In this document: positions 17,359-25,714 of the stretch, in pieces
Position numbering within the stretch: the first letter of the stretch is position 1
Layout of the letters: every line of letters begins with the position of its first letter
Assembly (NCBI GenBank): GCA_965275915.1
Contig: CBDHYI010000002.1
Coordinates: 1-64,000 of the forward strand
Source: JBDWFY01 sp965275915
GTDB taxonomy: Bacteria > Pseudomonadota > Alphaproteobacteria > Rhizobiales > Stappiaceae
Direction of reading: 5' to 3'
DNA length: 64,000 nucleotides
Made by a program: the position numbers and the translations under genes
Notes under the pieces: generated by a model
What the model saw: only the letters and a program-made list of their open reading frames with translations
The model's database searches: none
What the model was told of the DNA's origin: nothing

Positions 17359-17364
17359 GCCTAG
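17347..17364. repeat. 18-bp motif shared with 34968-34985
   Basis: AATGGGTCCTGAGCCTAG occurs here over the end of the radical SAM gene (stop TGA at 17356-17358) and again at 34968-34985, where it forms half of a longer palindrome. An 18-base exact match in one window is unlikely by chance and suggests a short dispersed repeat of the genome. Confidence 0.5.
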
Positions 17365-18006
17365 CGCAAAGTGGATACCTGCAAGAGAGTATCAAACTGC
17401 GATAAGAGCCGGATCCGATACTGTCCGTGATTGCTGCTTGTTGTGCCTCTGGTCGCCTGAGGAGGGAGCACAGGACATCGTCACCGGTACAAACTGCGGA
17501 GGCGATGCAGATGCGGGTGTGTTCGGGATCAGCGCCTAACGGACATAGTGGTCTGATTGGATAAGAGAGTGATTTTGGGCGTTCCATCGGCCTTGTCCAC
17601 GACCCGTCTTGCGGGCGCCGGCTGTCTTTGGTCGACCGCGGGAAGGTTGCGAGCATTCAGATGGATCGACTGCTTTTCGGACAGGCAGGGCGGCTTTTTG
17701 CACGGTCCGGACGATTACTTCTTTGAACCGCTGATGGAGAACTCACAGTCCGAGCACCCGACTTAGTCAAGGGGGAGATTGGTCCATTTTCTGCGATCTC
17801 TGCGCAGTGCATTTGTGATCGTGATGATCTTTCGCATCATCGCTGTGGTTGCGAGCTTGGAAGGTTTCCGGCCGTCTTGGGCTTGGTGTATTCGGCGTTC
17901 ATGTCTGGATTAAATGTGCATGCAACGGCGGCTGGCATAGTGAGTGCGTTACCTTGTTGTCAAGAGACCCGTAAGTCCGTTGTTCATAGTCGCCGATCCC
18001 GCAATA
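17359..18006. other. 648-bp gap between the convergent radical SAM and TRAP genes
   Basis: No convincing gene is visible on either strand; the open frames are short with odd composition. The gap begins with the 18-bp shared motif. A small stem (GATGATC-TTTCGC-ATCATC region near 17821-17845) may end transcription. The size and lack of coding features suggest that a gene was lost here. Confidence 0.4.
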
Positions 18007-19263
18007 TCAGTAGATCGTCAGCGCCGGCACATAGCTCACAAGGATGAGCACGAGAACGGATACGAGATAAAATGGCCAGAGTTCGGCCACGACTTTGCCA
18101 ATGGTCGTTTGCGCGATGGTCGCCGAGATGAAGAGCGTCGTTCCGACCGGTGGGGTATAAAGTCCGATCGCCAGGTTGATGACCATCATCAGGCCAAGCT
18201 GCACCGGGTCCAGGCCAATCGCCTGCGCAATTCCGATAAACAGCGGCCCAAGCAGCAGCATGGCTGCCGGAAGGTCGAGAACGGTTCCGACAATCAGCAT
18301 GATGATGTTCATTGCAAGAATGACCATCCAGGCACTGTCCAGGTTGCCGACAATCCAGTCGGTCAATGTTTGCGGTACCTGCTCAAGCGTCAGGATCCAT
18401 TGAACGACCGACGACGCCATGATGATCAGCAGCACGGCGCCGGTCATGACGGCGGTCTCGGTCAGCGCGCGAAGGATGGTTTTCGCATCCAGGTCCCGAT
18501 AGACGACCGATCCGATGAAAAGCGCGTAGGCAACCGCCATTACGCTGACCTCGGTTGGCGTTGCCACCCCGAAACGAAGCGTTCCGATAACAAATATCGG
18601 CATAACGAGAGCTGGCAGGGCTTTCAGGGCCTGGCCGCGCCACACCGAAAAGCCGCCGAAAAAGGGTGACGGCGGCAGACCGCGACGCACGGCCGTCAGC
18701 CAGCAGGCCCCCAACAGCCCGGCGCCGAGCATGAGGCCCGGAATGATGCCGGCGACAAAAAGATCGATGATCGATGTCGATGTTACAAGGCCGAACAGGA
18801 TGAGGGGGATGGAGGGCGGAATGAGCAGCGAAATCGTGGCAGACGACGCGTTGATGGCAGCGGCAAAGGCCGGCGGATAACCTTCCTTGACCTGGACCGG
18901 GATCAGCGCGTTTCCGAGTGCGGATGCGTCTGCAACGGCGGACCCGGACACGCCGCCGAACATGACGGAACCCAGAATGGAAACCTGGCCCATCCCGCCG
19001 CGGACGCGACCGATCACCAGCTTGGCGAAGGCGATAAGGTGATCGCCGATCCGTCCCGACATCATCAGACTGCCCGCCAGGATGAAGAACGGGATGGCCA
19101 GCATCGGGAAGCTCTGGGTCGGCGTATAGAGGCGCTGCATGATAACCGCCAGCGGCCGCCCCTCCATAAGAAGGGCAATTCCCGCGCCGCCGAGCAATGC
19201 GAACGCAATTGGTACTGAGAAGATAACAAGAACTGCGAAGGCCCAGCCGACAATTATTGACAT
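18007..19263 (-). CDS. dctM: TRAP transporter large permease (DctM)
   Basis: This 418-aa protein with about 12 membrane segments shows the DctM hallmarks: SFPMLAIPFFILAGSLMMSG near residue 50, VMFGGVSGSAVADASALG, SLLIPPSIPLILFG and YTPPVGTTLF near the C-terminus. It carries the solute across the inner membrane using the sodium gradient. It is the last gene of a six-gene operon that starts with split transketolase and ends 4 nt after the DctQ stop. Confidence 0.94.
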   Translation of the reverse strand: MSIIVGWAFAVLVIFSVPIAFALLGGAGIALLMEGRPLAVIMQRLYTPTQSFPMLAIPFFILAGSLMMSGRIGDHLIAFAKLVIGRVRGGMGQVSILGSVMFGGVSGSAVADASALGNALIPVQVKEGYPPAFAAAINASSATISLLIPPSIPLILFGLVTSTSIIDLFVAGIIPGLMLGAGLLGACWLTAVRRGLPPSPFFGGFSVWRGQALKALPALVMPIFVIGTLRFGVATPTEVSVMAVAYALFIGSVVYRDLDAKTILRALTETAVMTGAVLLIIMASSVVQWILTLEQVPQTLTDWIVGNLDSAWMVILAMNIIMLIVGTVLDLPAAMLLLGPLFIGIAQAIGLDPVQLGLMMVINLAIGLYTPPVGTTLFISATIAQTTIGKVVAELWPFYLVSVLVLILVSYVPALTIY

Positions 19264-19267
19264 CGTG

Positions 19268-19825
19268 TCAGCTCAGGCTCTTTTCGGGGGCGTTGCCGTT
19301 CAGGTAAGGCTCGCCAAGGAGAAGAAGAACAAGGTCTATGGCCGCGACGACAGCAACGGCGACAAAGGCAACAACCAGACCCAACATGCCATAAAACTGC
19401 GGGATGCCGGTTTCCGCCAGCCGCATGAATTTCGATGCGTTGAGGATGGGGGTGGCCGTCCAGACCACGCCGACGCAGATCAGCACGATGAGACCATGGA
19501 CACAGGCTCCGACCATGCGCCGGGGGCGGATAGGGACGACATTTGCAAAGAGGTTGATTTGAATGTTGCGGCCGAGGCAGCTCGCAACGATGATCGCGCC
19601 GCCAACCGCCCAGGGAAACAGGATGTAGGGAATCTCGTAGGCCCAGGATATGCCGCGATCAAAGGCGTAGCGCAGGACGACATTGACGAAAAGTGCGACG
19701 AAAAGCGCCGAAATCGTCGTGGCGAAAATACCGACGCCGCCATACAGGACAAGCAGCTTGACGGTCGACAAAATGTGCTCGACGGGGCCGGCGGACCCCG
19801 TCGTTTTGCCGTTGCTGTCATTCAT
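19268..19825 (-). CDS. dctQ: TRAP transporter small permease (DctQ)
   Basis: The 185-aa product has four membrane segments and the DctQ pattern (VVLRYAFDRGISWAYEIPYI, then FPWAVGGAIIVASCLGRNIQ). The ATG at 19825 is preferred; a TTG at 19834 that overlaps the dctP stop as TTGA is possible. It joins DctM and the binding protein DctP in one transporter. It lies between the two in the operon with almost no spacing. Confidence 0.9.
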   Translation of the reverse strand: MNDSNGKTTGSAGPVEHILSTVKLLVLYGGVGIFATTISALFVALFVNVVLRYAFDRGISWAYEIPYILFPWAVGGAIIVASCLGRNIQINLFANVVPIRPRRMVGACVHGLIVLICVGVVWTATPILNASKFMRLAETGIPQFYGMLGLVVAFVAVAVVAAIDLVLLLLGEPYLNGNAPEKSLS

Positions 19826-19830
19826 GACAC

Positions 19831-20796
19831 TCAATTGCCGCGCAAAAGGTTGACGATGTCGCCATATTTGTCGCTGTAGAGGTCATAAACCGATGCCGTG
19901 GCCTCGGCGAATTCCGACTGGTCAACATCGAGAAATTTGGCACCTTCAGTCTCCATCTTTGCACGCAGCGCCTGATTGTCGACCTGCGAGCGGCCGCGCT
20001 GGTACCATCCCGCCTGGGTAACTGCATTGCTGATACAGTCGCGGTGAGCGTCAGACAAGCCATTCCACCAGCCAAGCCCGGCAACGATCGGTGTCGTCTC
20101 GTATTTGTGGCCGGTCATGGAGATATAGGGCGTGATCTCATGCAGCTTGGCTGAATGGATGTTGGTCAACGGGTTTTCCTGGCCTTCGAATGCACCGGCG
20201 CGCAGAGCCGAAGGCAGTTCCGACCAGGCAAGCGGCGCCGGATTGGCGCCAAGCGCATTGAACATTGCCAAGGTGACCTCGTCCGGAGGGGTGCGTATTT
20301 TCATACCCTTAATGTCATCGGGCGATGCGATATGCTTGCTGGTGTGTGTGACGTTTCGGATACCGTTGTCCCAATAACCCACGACCTTCAGTCCAGCGGC
20401 CTGGGCTTTCTGGTCTATCAGCGCGCCGGCCTCGCCGTCCAGTACCTCCCAGGCATCGTTGAGGCTGGAAAACAGGAATGGCAGGCCGAGCATACCGACT
20501 TCAGGCACGACCTGACCCATGGCGCCCTGGGAGTTGGCCGACATCTCGATAATGCCCGACTGCACGGACGTGATCATTTCAGCGTCATTACCCATCGTCG
20601 CGGACGGTGCCACCTTGACCGTGAGTTCTCCGCCGGTGCAGCTGGAAACGAGCCCCGCGAACATGTTCGCGGCATCAAAGCGCGGATTGCCGGCGTTGGC
20701 ACCGTGTGCAAAAACCAGTTCGGCAGCAGTTGCCGGAACCGCAAGGCCCATGGCGAGTGCCACCGCCACAGCGGTGGACTTCAGATGAACGTTCAT
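19831..20796 (-). CDS. dctP: TRAP transporter periplasmic solute-binding protein (DctP)
   Basis: A signal peptide (residues 1-26, ending ATAAE) precedes a 295-residue mature domain of the DctP family. Typical features are the MGNDAEMITSVQSGIIEMS segment, FSSLNDAWEVLDGEAG and the ligand-binding Arg region in GMKIRTPPDEVTLAMFNALG, which contacts the carboxylate of the ligand. GGGAGGA lies 5 nt upstream of the ATG. The operon context with transketolase and a dehydrogenase suggests an organic acid or sugar acid ligand, which cannot be named from the sequence. Confidence 0.93.
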   Translation of the reverse strand: MNVHLKSTAVAVALAMGLAVPATAAELVFAHGANAGNPRFDAANMFAGLVSSCTGGELTVKVAPSATMGNDAEMITSVQSGIIEMSANSQGAMGQVVPEVGMLGLPFLFSSLNDAWEVLDGEAGALIDQKAQAAGLKVVGYWDNGIRNVTHTSKHIASPDDIKGMKIRTPPDEVTLAMFNALGANPAPLAWSELPSALRAGAFEGQENPLTNIHSAKLHEITPYISMTGHKYETTPIVAGLGWWNGLSDAHRDCISNAVTQAGWYQRGRSQVDNQALRAKMETEGAKFLDVDQSEFAEATASVYDLYSDKYGDIVNLLRGN

Positions 20797-20856
20797 TGCT
20801 TCCTCCCTTCAGTGTGTGGCTCACAGAGCCCGATCGATTCTCCGTCTGAGTGACCG

Positions 20857-21609
20857 CTAGTGAATAAGCGAGCCTCCGTTCACATCAACCTCCGATCCGG
20901 TTACGTAGGACGAGAGATCCGACGCAAGAAAAAGGCAGCACCCGGCCACATCCTCGGCAGTTCCGACGCGGCCCATCGGAATGCCTTGAAGAATTTGTTC
21001 GCGCATCGCGTCCGTCAGCTTTCCTTCGGTGATATCCGTAGCGATGAAGCCCGGGCAGACCGCATTGGCGCGGATGCCCTCGGGTGCAAGTTCGCGTGCG
21101 ATCGCCTTTGTCAGGCCCAGAATTCCGGCCTTGGCCGCCGAGTAGTGCGGTCCGCCGAAAATACCACCGCCACGCTGTGCGGAAACCGAGGATAAATTGA
21201 CGATTGAACCGGATCGTTGGCGGCACATCTGCGGTATCACCGCCTGGCTCATATAGAGTGTTCCGCGGAGATTGACATCAAGCACCGCATCGTAGTTCTC
21301 TGGCTTGATCGTCATAATTTTCAAGGGTTGCGTGATACCGGCATTGTTGATCAGGATGTCGATCCGTCCCCAGGCTGAAAGCAATTGTTCAACAGCCATC
21401 TCGCAATCTGTCTTGTCTGTGACGTCGCAAGCGATACCGACATGCCCGTCACCCAGTTCCGTTGCCACGGTTTGAGCCGCTGCAGCCTCCAGATCCAGAA
21501 TGCCGATGGTCGCACCGTGCGCGGCCATAAGCGTGGCGGTCGCCTTCCCCAATCCGCGCGGCGAAGCCGCACCTGTGACAATGGCAAATTTTCCTGCAAG
21601 CAGCTTCAT
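20857..21609 (-). CDS. short-chain dehydrogenase/reductase (FabG-like)
   Basis: The 250-aa classical SDR starts at 21609, where MKLLAGKFAIVTGAA places the TGxxxGxG cofactor motif (TGAASPRGLGKA) at the usual position. Other motifs are NNAGITQ, the catalytic Ser of NLSSVSAQRG, and Tyr/Lys in HYSAAKAGILGLTKA. The end VTGSEVDVNGG is typical. The start overlaps the transketolase stop by 4 nt. It should oxidise a secondary alcohol in the catabolic route served by the TRAP transporter. The specific substrate is unknown. Confidence 0.9.
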   Translation of the reverse strand: MKLLAGKFAIVTGAASPRGLGKATATLMAAHGATIGILDLEAAAAQTVATELGDGHVGIACDVTDKTDCEMAVEQLLSAWGRIDILINNAGITQPLKIMTIKPENYDAVLDVNLRGTLYMSQAVIPQMCRQRSGSIVNLSSVSAQRGGGIFGGPHYSAAKAGILGLTKAIARELAPEGIRANAVCPGFIATDITEGKLTDAMREQILQGIPMGRVGTAEDVAGCCLFLASDLSSYVTGSEVDVNGGSLIH

Positions 21610-22679
21610 GGCGCTGACCCCTCGTTTAACCAGGCCCTGGTCCGCGCCACGATGCGCTCGACGGAAAGGCCGTATTGATCGTGCAGGGTCGGCAGCGCAC
21701 CGGCATCGAGAAACTCGTCCGGCAGTCCGATTTGGCGGAACGGTTTGCTGACGCCTGCGCGCATGAGACAAGACGCGACCGCTTCCCCGAGGCCGCCGAT
21801 GACTGAGTGGTTCTCTGCCACGATCACGAGCTTGCCGGCAGTGCGCGCCGTTTCGACAATCGTGGCGACATCCAGGGGCTTGATCGTCGGCGAGTGCAGG
21901 ACAGTACAGTCTATTGCCTCGGATTGCAGGCGCTCGGCTGCGTCCAGAACCCGCATGGTCATGAAGCCACTGGTGATGAACACAACATCTTTTCCGTGCC
22001 GCAGGCGTTTCGCCTTGCCGATCTCGAACTGGTAGTCATAGGACGAGAGAACGTTCGGTACCTTGCCACGCAAAAGTCGAAGGTAAACCGGCCCGGGATG
22101 TGCGGCGACGGCCGGTACGGCCTGTGCGATCTCCGTCGCATCGCACGGATCGATGATGGTGAGATTGGGCATTCCGCGAAAGATTGCCAGGTCCTCAGTC
22201 GCCTGATGGCTGGGCCCGTAACCGCTGATCAGTCCCGGCAGGGCGCAGGCGATCTTAACGGGCAGGGCCTCTTCTGCGATGGCCATGCAGATGAAATCAT
22301 ATGCGCGCCGCGATGCGAAGACTGCATAGGTGGTCGCGAAGGGTGTGAAGCCTTCGCGGGCCAGACCTGCGGCCGCTGAGAACAGCAATTGCTCCGCCAT
22401 TCCCATCTGATAAAAACGATCGGGGCATGCTTGGGCAAAGACATGCAGGTCGGTGTATTTTGCCAGATCGGCGCTCAGGCCGACAACATCCGGGCGGGTT
22501 GCGGCCAACTCCGCCAAAGCGTGTCCGAAGGGTGCCGAAACCGTTTCGCGGCCCTCCGCGTCGAGCGATGCGATCATGGCGGATGTGGACAGCTTTTCGC
22601 CTTCGCCATGGTCGGGCGCTGGCCGAGGTTCGTATTTGGATTTGCGCCGAGAATGCGGCGGAGCCTTTGCGATCGTCAT
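21606..22679 (-). CDS. transketolase-like protein, C-terminal subunit
   Basis: The 357-aa protein carries the pyrimidine-binding and C-terminal transketolase domains: ADLAKYTDLHVFAQACPDRF, then YQMGMAEQLLFSAAAGLA with the catalytic Glu, and PGLISGYGPSHQATEDLAIF. The start at 22679 overlaps the stop of the N-terminal subunit gene (ATGA). About 40 residues before the domain are low in structure. Split transketolase pairs of this type are common in catabolic clusters and often act on unusual sugars or sugar acids rather than on the pentose phosphate pathway. Confidence 0.9.
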   Translation of the reverse strand: MTIAKAPPHSRRKSKYEPRPAPDHGEGEKLSTSAMIASLDAEGRETVSAPFGHALAELAATRPDVVGLSADLAKYTDLHVFAQACPDRFYQMGMAEQLLFSAAAGLAREGFTPFATTYAVFASRRAYDFICMAIAEEALPVKIACALPGLISGYGPSHQATEDLAIFRGMPNLTIIDPCDATEIAQAVPAVAAHPGPVYLRLLRGKVPNVLSSYDYQFEIGKAKRLRHGKDVVFITSGFMTMRVLDAAERLQSEAIDCTVLHSPTIKPLDVATIVETARTAGKLVIVAENHSVIGGLGEAVASCLMRAGVSKPFRQIGLPDEFLDAGALPTLHDQYGLSVERIVARTRAWLNEGSAP

Positions 22680-23530
22680 AGCGGCATTGCCTCGTCCAGA
22701 ACCGCCAGGGCCTTTGCCCATTCGTCTGGTTCCACGCGGACGAAATGGGTCATCTCGCGATCTTCAAGGAAGGGGATGCCCTTGCACATCCTGGTCTGGC
22801 AGATGATGGCGCGGGGTCTGGAATCAGCCAGGTTGCGGGCTTTGTCGAAAGCGGTGACGAGTTGGCCGATATCGTTGCCGTCGACGCGCTGTGCATGCCA
22901 TCCGAAGGCCGTCCATTTGTCTTCGATGGGTTCGGTGCACAGTGCGTCCGTCGACTTGCCGTCGGCCTGCTGATCGTTAAAATCGACAATGGCGACAATG
23001 TTGTCCAGCTTATGCTGGACCGCCGACATGACCGCTTCCCAGGTTGACCCTTCGCCGAGTTCGCCGTCGGAGAGGAAGTTGTAGACGAAGGCCGGGTTGT
23101 TCTTGCGCTTGAGGCCCAGTGCCATTCCAACGGCGATGCCCAAACCATGGCCGAGCGAACCGCCGGTGATCTCCATTCCCGGCGAGTACGCCGCCATGCC
23201 CGACATGGGCATCCGACTGTTGTCCATGCCGTAGGTCTCGATTTCCTCTTCCGGCAGAACGCCGGCTTCGATCAAGGCGGCATAGAGAGCTATGGCGTAG
23301 TGCCCGATGGACAAAAGAAACCGGTCGCGCCCTTCCCACTCCGGATGGTCTGGTCGATAGGCAAGGGCGTGAAAATAGGCGACAGCCAGAATGTCGGCTG
23401 CTCCCAGCGCCTGGCCGATATAGCCCTGACCCTGGACCGCGCCCATGCGTACGGCGTGCCGGCGCATATTCCAGGCACGTCGCTGCAAGCTCACATTGGC
23501 GCTCCGGCGCCTTGCAGGCGGCGTTGTCAC
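22676..23530 (-). CDS. transketolase-like protein, N-terminal (thiamine diphosphate-binding) subunit
   Basis: The 284-aa protein has the thiamine diphosphate motif SDGELGEGSTWEAVMSAVQH followed by VAIVDFNDQQADG, plus the early IGQALGAADILAVAYFHAL and the GGSLGHGLGIAVGMA motif. The start is a GTG at 23530 with GGAG about 10 nt upstream. It is the first gene of the six-gene operon and is divergent from the LysR gene at 23743. Together with the next gene product it forms one full enzyme that transfers a two-carbon unit. Confidence 0.9.
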   Translation of the reverse strand: MTTPPARRRSANVSLQRRAWNMRRHAVRMGAVQGQGYIGQALGAADILAVAYFHALAYRPDHPEWEGRDRFLLSIGHYAIALYAALIEAGVLPEEEIETYGMDNSRMPMSGMAAYSPGMEITGGSLGHGLGIAVGMALGLKRKNNPAFVYNFLSDGELGEGSTWEAVMSAVQHKLDNIVAIVDFNDQQADGKSTDALCTEPIEDKWTAFGWHAQRVDGNDIGQLVTAFDKARNLADSRPRAIICQTRMCKGIPFLEDREMTHFVRVEPDEWAKALAVLDEAMPL

Positions 23531-23602
23531 CTACGTCTCTCCTTCTCTTGCTTTGGCGGGATTGTGCTTTTCCGGTCCGCAGCGCGCAAACGCGAAAATA
23601 AC

Positions 23603-23616
23603 ATTCATTGATGAAT
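23603..23616. promoter_or_regulatory. 14-bp palindrome between the transketolase and LysR genes
   Basis: ATTCAT-TG-ATGAAT is a near-perfect inverted repeat (6-bp perfect arms) centred in the divergent promoter, about 75 bp upstream of the transketolase start. It is a candidate operator for the adjacent LysR regulator. Confidence 0.4.
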
Positions 23617-23742
23617 TAAAGTCATGTTACGATATCAGATGTGTGAATTTCCGCTGCAAATCCAGCCGACGGCGCGTTGGGTAAGAGACAAGAAGATGAC
23701 TTCAAATCTTGACTGTCCGACATGGAGCCGGGGCAGGGTGTT

Positions 23743-24630
23743 ATGACGGCACAGAAATTACCCATATCGCTTGTCAGATCATTCGAGGCTGCCGGCCGGA
23801 CCGGATCTTTCAAGGCGGCCTCCCTGGAACTGGGCTTGTCGCCAAGTGCAATCAGCCATTCTGTCCGTCGATTGGAAAACTTCCTGGGTACAGCGCTGTT
23901 TGAGAGAAACGGCCGCGGCATTCGGCTTAACCCCGATGGGGAGGAGTTGCTGCGCCATGTGGGCGGTGCGTTCGACAGTATCCGTCACGGATTCGAAGTG
24001 GTTTCGGCACGAACGCCCGGTTTGCTGCGGTTGCACTGTGCGCCGAGCTTTGCGGCGCAATGGCTAACGCCACGCCTGCCGCGTCTTGTCGACGAGATTC
24101 CGGAAATTGATGTGCGGCTATCGGCGGATACGGACTATGCCAGCTTCGAGACCGACGAGTTTGACGCCGATATTGTCTACGGGCAGCCGCACCAAACGGG
24201 AAACATCGTGATGTCTCTTGGCGAGGAGGTCGTGACGCCGCTTTGTGCGCCGGCTCTGGCGGCAAAGATCAGGAAGCCGGAGGATCTGTTCGGGCACAGT
24301 CTGATCGAAAGCGACAACAAGCAGATCCGCTGGTCGCATTGGTTTTCGGCGAATGGACTCGATGCGCCGCCTCCAAATGGTTCGCGCTTCGACCGAAGCT
24401 TTCTGGCGATCGCGTTTGCTGTTGACGGAATGGGTGTGGCGCTTGAGTCGACCACACTGGCGGAGCGCGAGCTTGAAAGCCGCCGGCTGGTTGCGCCGCT
24501 CCTGAGCCGCTCCGAAAGCGTGCGTTACATCGGTCATCATCTGGTCATCCCGCAGTCCACACAGCAGCGGCAAATCGTACGCCGGTTTTCCAGCTGGATG
24601 TCAAAGGAGCGCGGTGTGGACAGTCAATGA
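23743..24630 (+). CDS. LysR family transcriptional regulator (GcvA-like)
   Basis: The start at 23743 (MTAQKLPISLVRSFEAAGRT) fits the family; an ATG 21 nt upstream is possible. The helix-turn-helix covers SFKAASLELGLSPSAISHSV with RRLENFLGTALFER, typical of the GcvA/AmpR group that begins with 'L.alraFeaaaR.gSf..AA'. The effector domain follows to residue 295. It is divergent from the transketolase/SDR/TRAP operon and is its likely regulator. Confidence 0.92.
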   Translation: MTAQKLPISLVRSFEAAGRTGSFKAASLELGLSPSAISHSVRRLENFLGTALFERNGRGIRLNPDGEELLRHVGGAFDSIRHGFEVVSARTPGLLRLHCAPSFAAQWLTPRLPRLVDEIPEIDVRLSADTDYASFETDEFDADIVYGQPHQTGNIVMSLGEEVVTPLCAPALAAKIRKPEDLFGHSLIESDNKQIRWSHWFSANGLDAPPPNGSRFDRSFLAIAFAVDGMGVALESTTLAERELESRRLVAPLLSRSESVRYIGHHLVIPQSTQQRQIVRRFSSWMSKERGVDSQ

Positions 24631-24719
24631 TCGTATCGATCGATGACGGTTTCGAACTCGCCATGCTTGCGTTGCGGCCCCGATCGCGTCGTTCCCGATG
24701 TCCGGCGCGGTACAAACGC

Positions 24720-24947
24720 TCAATTCGGCATGGCCGTCTCGTCGGTGAGGGCGTGCAGTGCGGCCATGAAATCGCGCATCGGTTCGGTCAGCCGAGCAGC
24801 CTTGCGATAGGCGTAACCGGCTGCCGTTTCCCAGATCGTCTCCCTGATTGGGATTTTCTGCAGCCCAAGTGCTGTCGCAATGTCCAACATCTGCTCGGGA
24901 ATGTGCGCCACATGGGCTCCTGATTTGAGCGCGTGGAGCATCCTGTT
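24720..24947 (-). pseudogene. LysR regulator, C-terminal fragment
   Basis: Read on the minus strand, the segment gives NRMLHALKSGAHVAHIPEQM, then ATALGLQKIPI and EPMRDFMAALHAL, which is the last part of a LysR effector domain ('G.Gva.lP' followed by the final helix). There is no upstream part of the gene in this orientation. The open frame runs on to 25097 only as antisense of the next fragment. It abuts the plus-strand fragment at about 24950. Confidence 0.6.
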
Positions 24948-24957
24948 GTTGAGCGGT

Positions 24958-25179
24958 CTGGCGGATCGCAATCTTGCGGCGTTGTCCGACGGGCACGTCG
25001 ATGCCACCATAACCGCCGACATCGATACGGAAGGGCCCGAAATGCATGCGATCCCGCTGCTCCGTGAGCGACTCATTATCGTCGCTCCCCCGGACATGGC
25101 AGCCGACAGCCTTGCGCGGATGGCCGAAGCAAAACCCTATTTCGGTTTCGTCTCAACTGCTCAACCAGGTACAACGACC
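24958..25179 (+). pseudogene. LysR regulator, central fragment in opposite orientation
   Basis: The plus strand reads LAALSDGHVDATITADID, then PLLRERLIIVAPPDMAADSL and PYFGFVSTAQPGTT, the centre of a LysR effector domain. It lacks the helix-turn-helix and the C-terminus. Flipping this segment would place its PGTT end next to the NRMLHALKSG start of the fragment at 24720-24947, in the right order for one gene with some residues missing. An inversion within a decaying LysR gene explains the layout. Confidence 0.55.
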
Positions 25180-25358
25180 TCAGTGCGCTCGCTGTCGAAG
25201 ATGGGACGGAGATCCAGTTCGCACGCCGTTTTGATATGATCCGCGAACGCAATCAGCGTACGGAAAAGCTCCCGGAACGCCTGAAAGGTTTGGGGACGGC
25301 GTGACCGGAGAACGATTTGGGTGGCAACCTCGCTGTAAGTGACGCGTGTGGTCGGTGT
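25161..25358 (-). pseudogene. unassigned minus-strand open frame without start codon
   Basis: Between in-frame stops the minus strand encodes about 65 residues including FQAFRELFRTLIAFADHIKT and ELDLRPIFDSERTEVVVPG. The composition is protein-like but there is no start codon and no family is recognised. It may be the 3' end of another lost gene in this decayed interval. Confidence 0.3.
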
Positions 25359-25640
25359 TCATCACACCGCCGTTTGGAAAAGCCCGTGTTGACGGCATTG
25401 GTCACGAGCCCCTGGCAGCCAAATCCTGATGTTCGAAAAACCGACCCGCCCAAAAGACCTAACAGGTCACACTGGCTTTTCCGCCGATTTTCCTGCATAA
25501 GCCTATTGAAGACTCCGTATCTCTTCCAAATCCGACCAACCGGAACGGCGCTCCGGGTGACGCGTGATTAAGTCACCCGAGGTTGTGCTGCCACCAATAT
25601 TGACAATGGTTGAGAGATTGTTAAGGCGGTACGGACCGGA

Positions 25641-25677
25641 AAAATAATTCCCGGACGGCTGTTCCGGGGATTATTTT
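25641..25677. promoter_or_regulatory. 14-bp hairpin in the leader of pntA
   Basis: AAAATAATTCCCGG (25641-25654) pairs with CCGGGGATTATTTT (25664-25677) with one G-T position and a 9-nt loop, 38 bp before the pntA start. The right arm ends in TTATTTT, so it could end transcription coming from the decayed region or act as an attenuator for pntAB. Confidence 0.5.
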
Positions 25678-25714
25678 GGTTGGCGACGAAATGGACGATG
25701 CGAGGGACGTTTAT

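Noticed and set aside
17557..17766. 69-codon plus-strand ORF in the gap after the radical SAM gene
   Set aside because: No ribosome site, no family and unusual Arg/Trp/Cys content; considered non-coding.
24880..25239. 119-codon ORF as an intact gene
   Set aside because: Its first 26 codons are antisense of a LysR C-terminus and its end is out of pattern; only the middle is LysR-like, so it is listed as a fragment.
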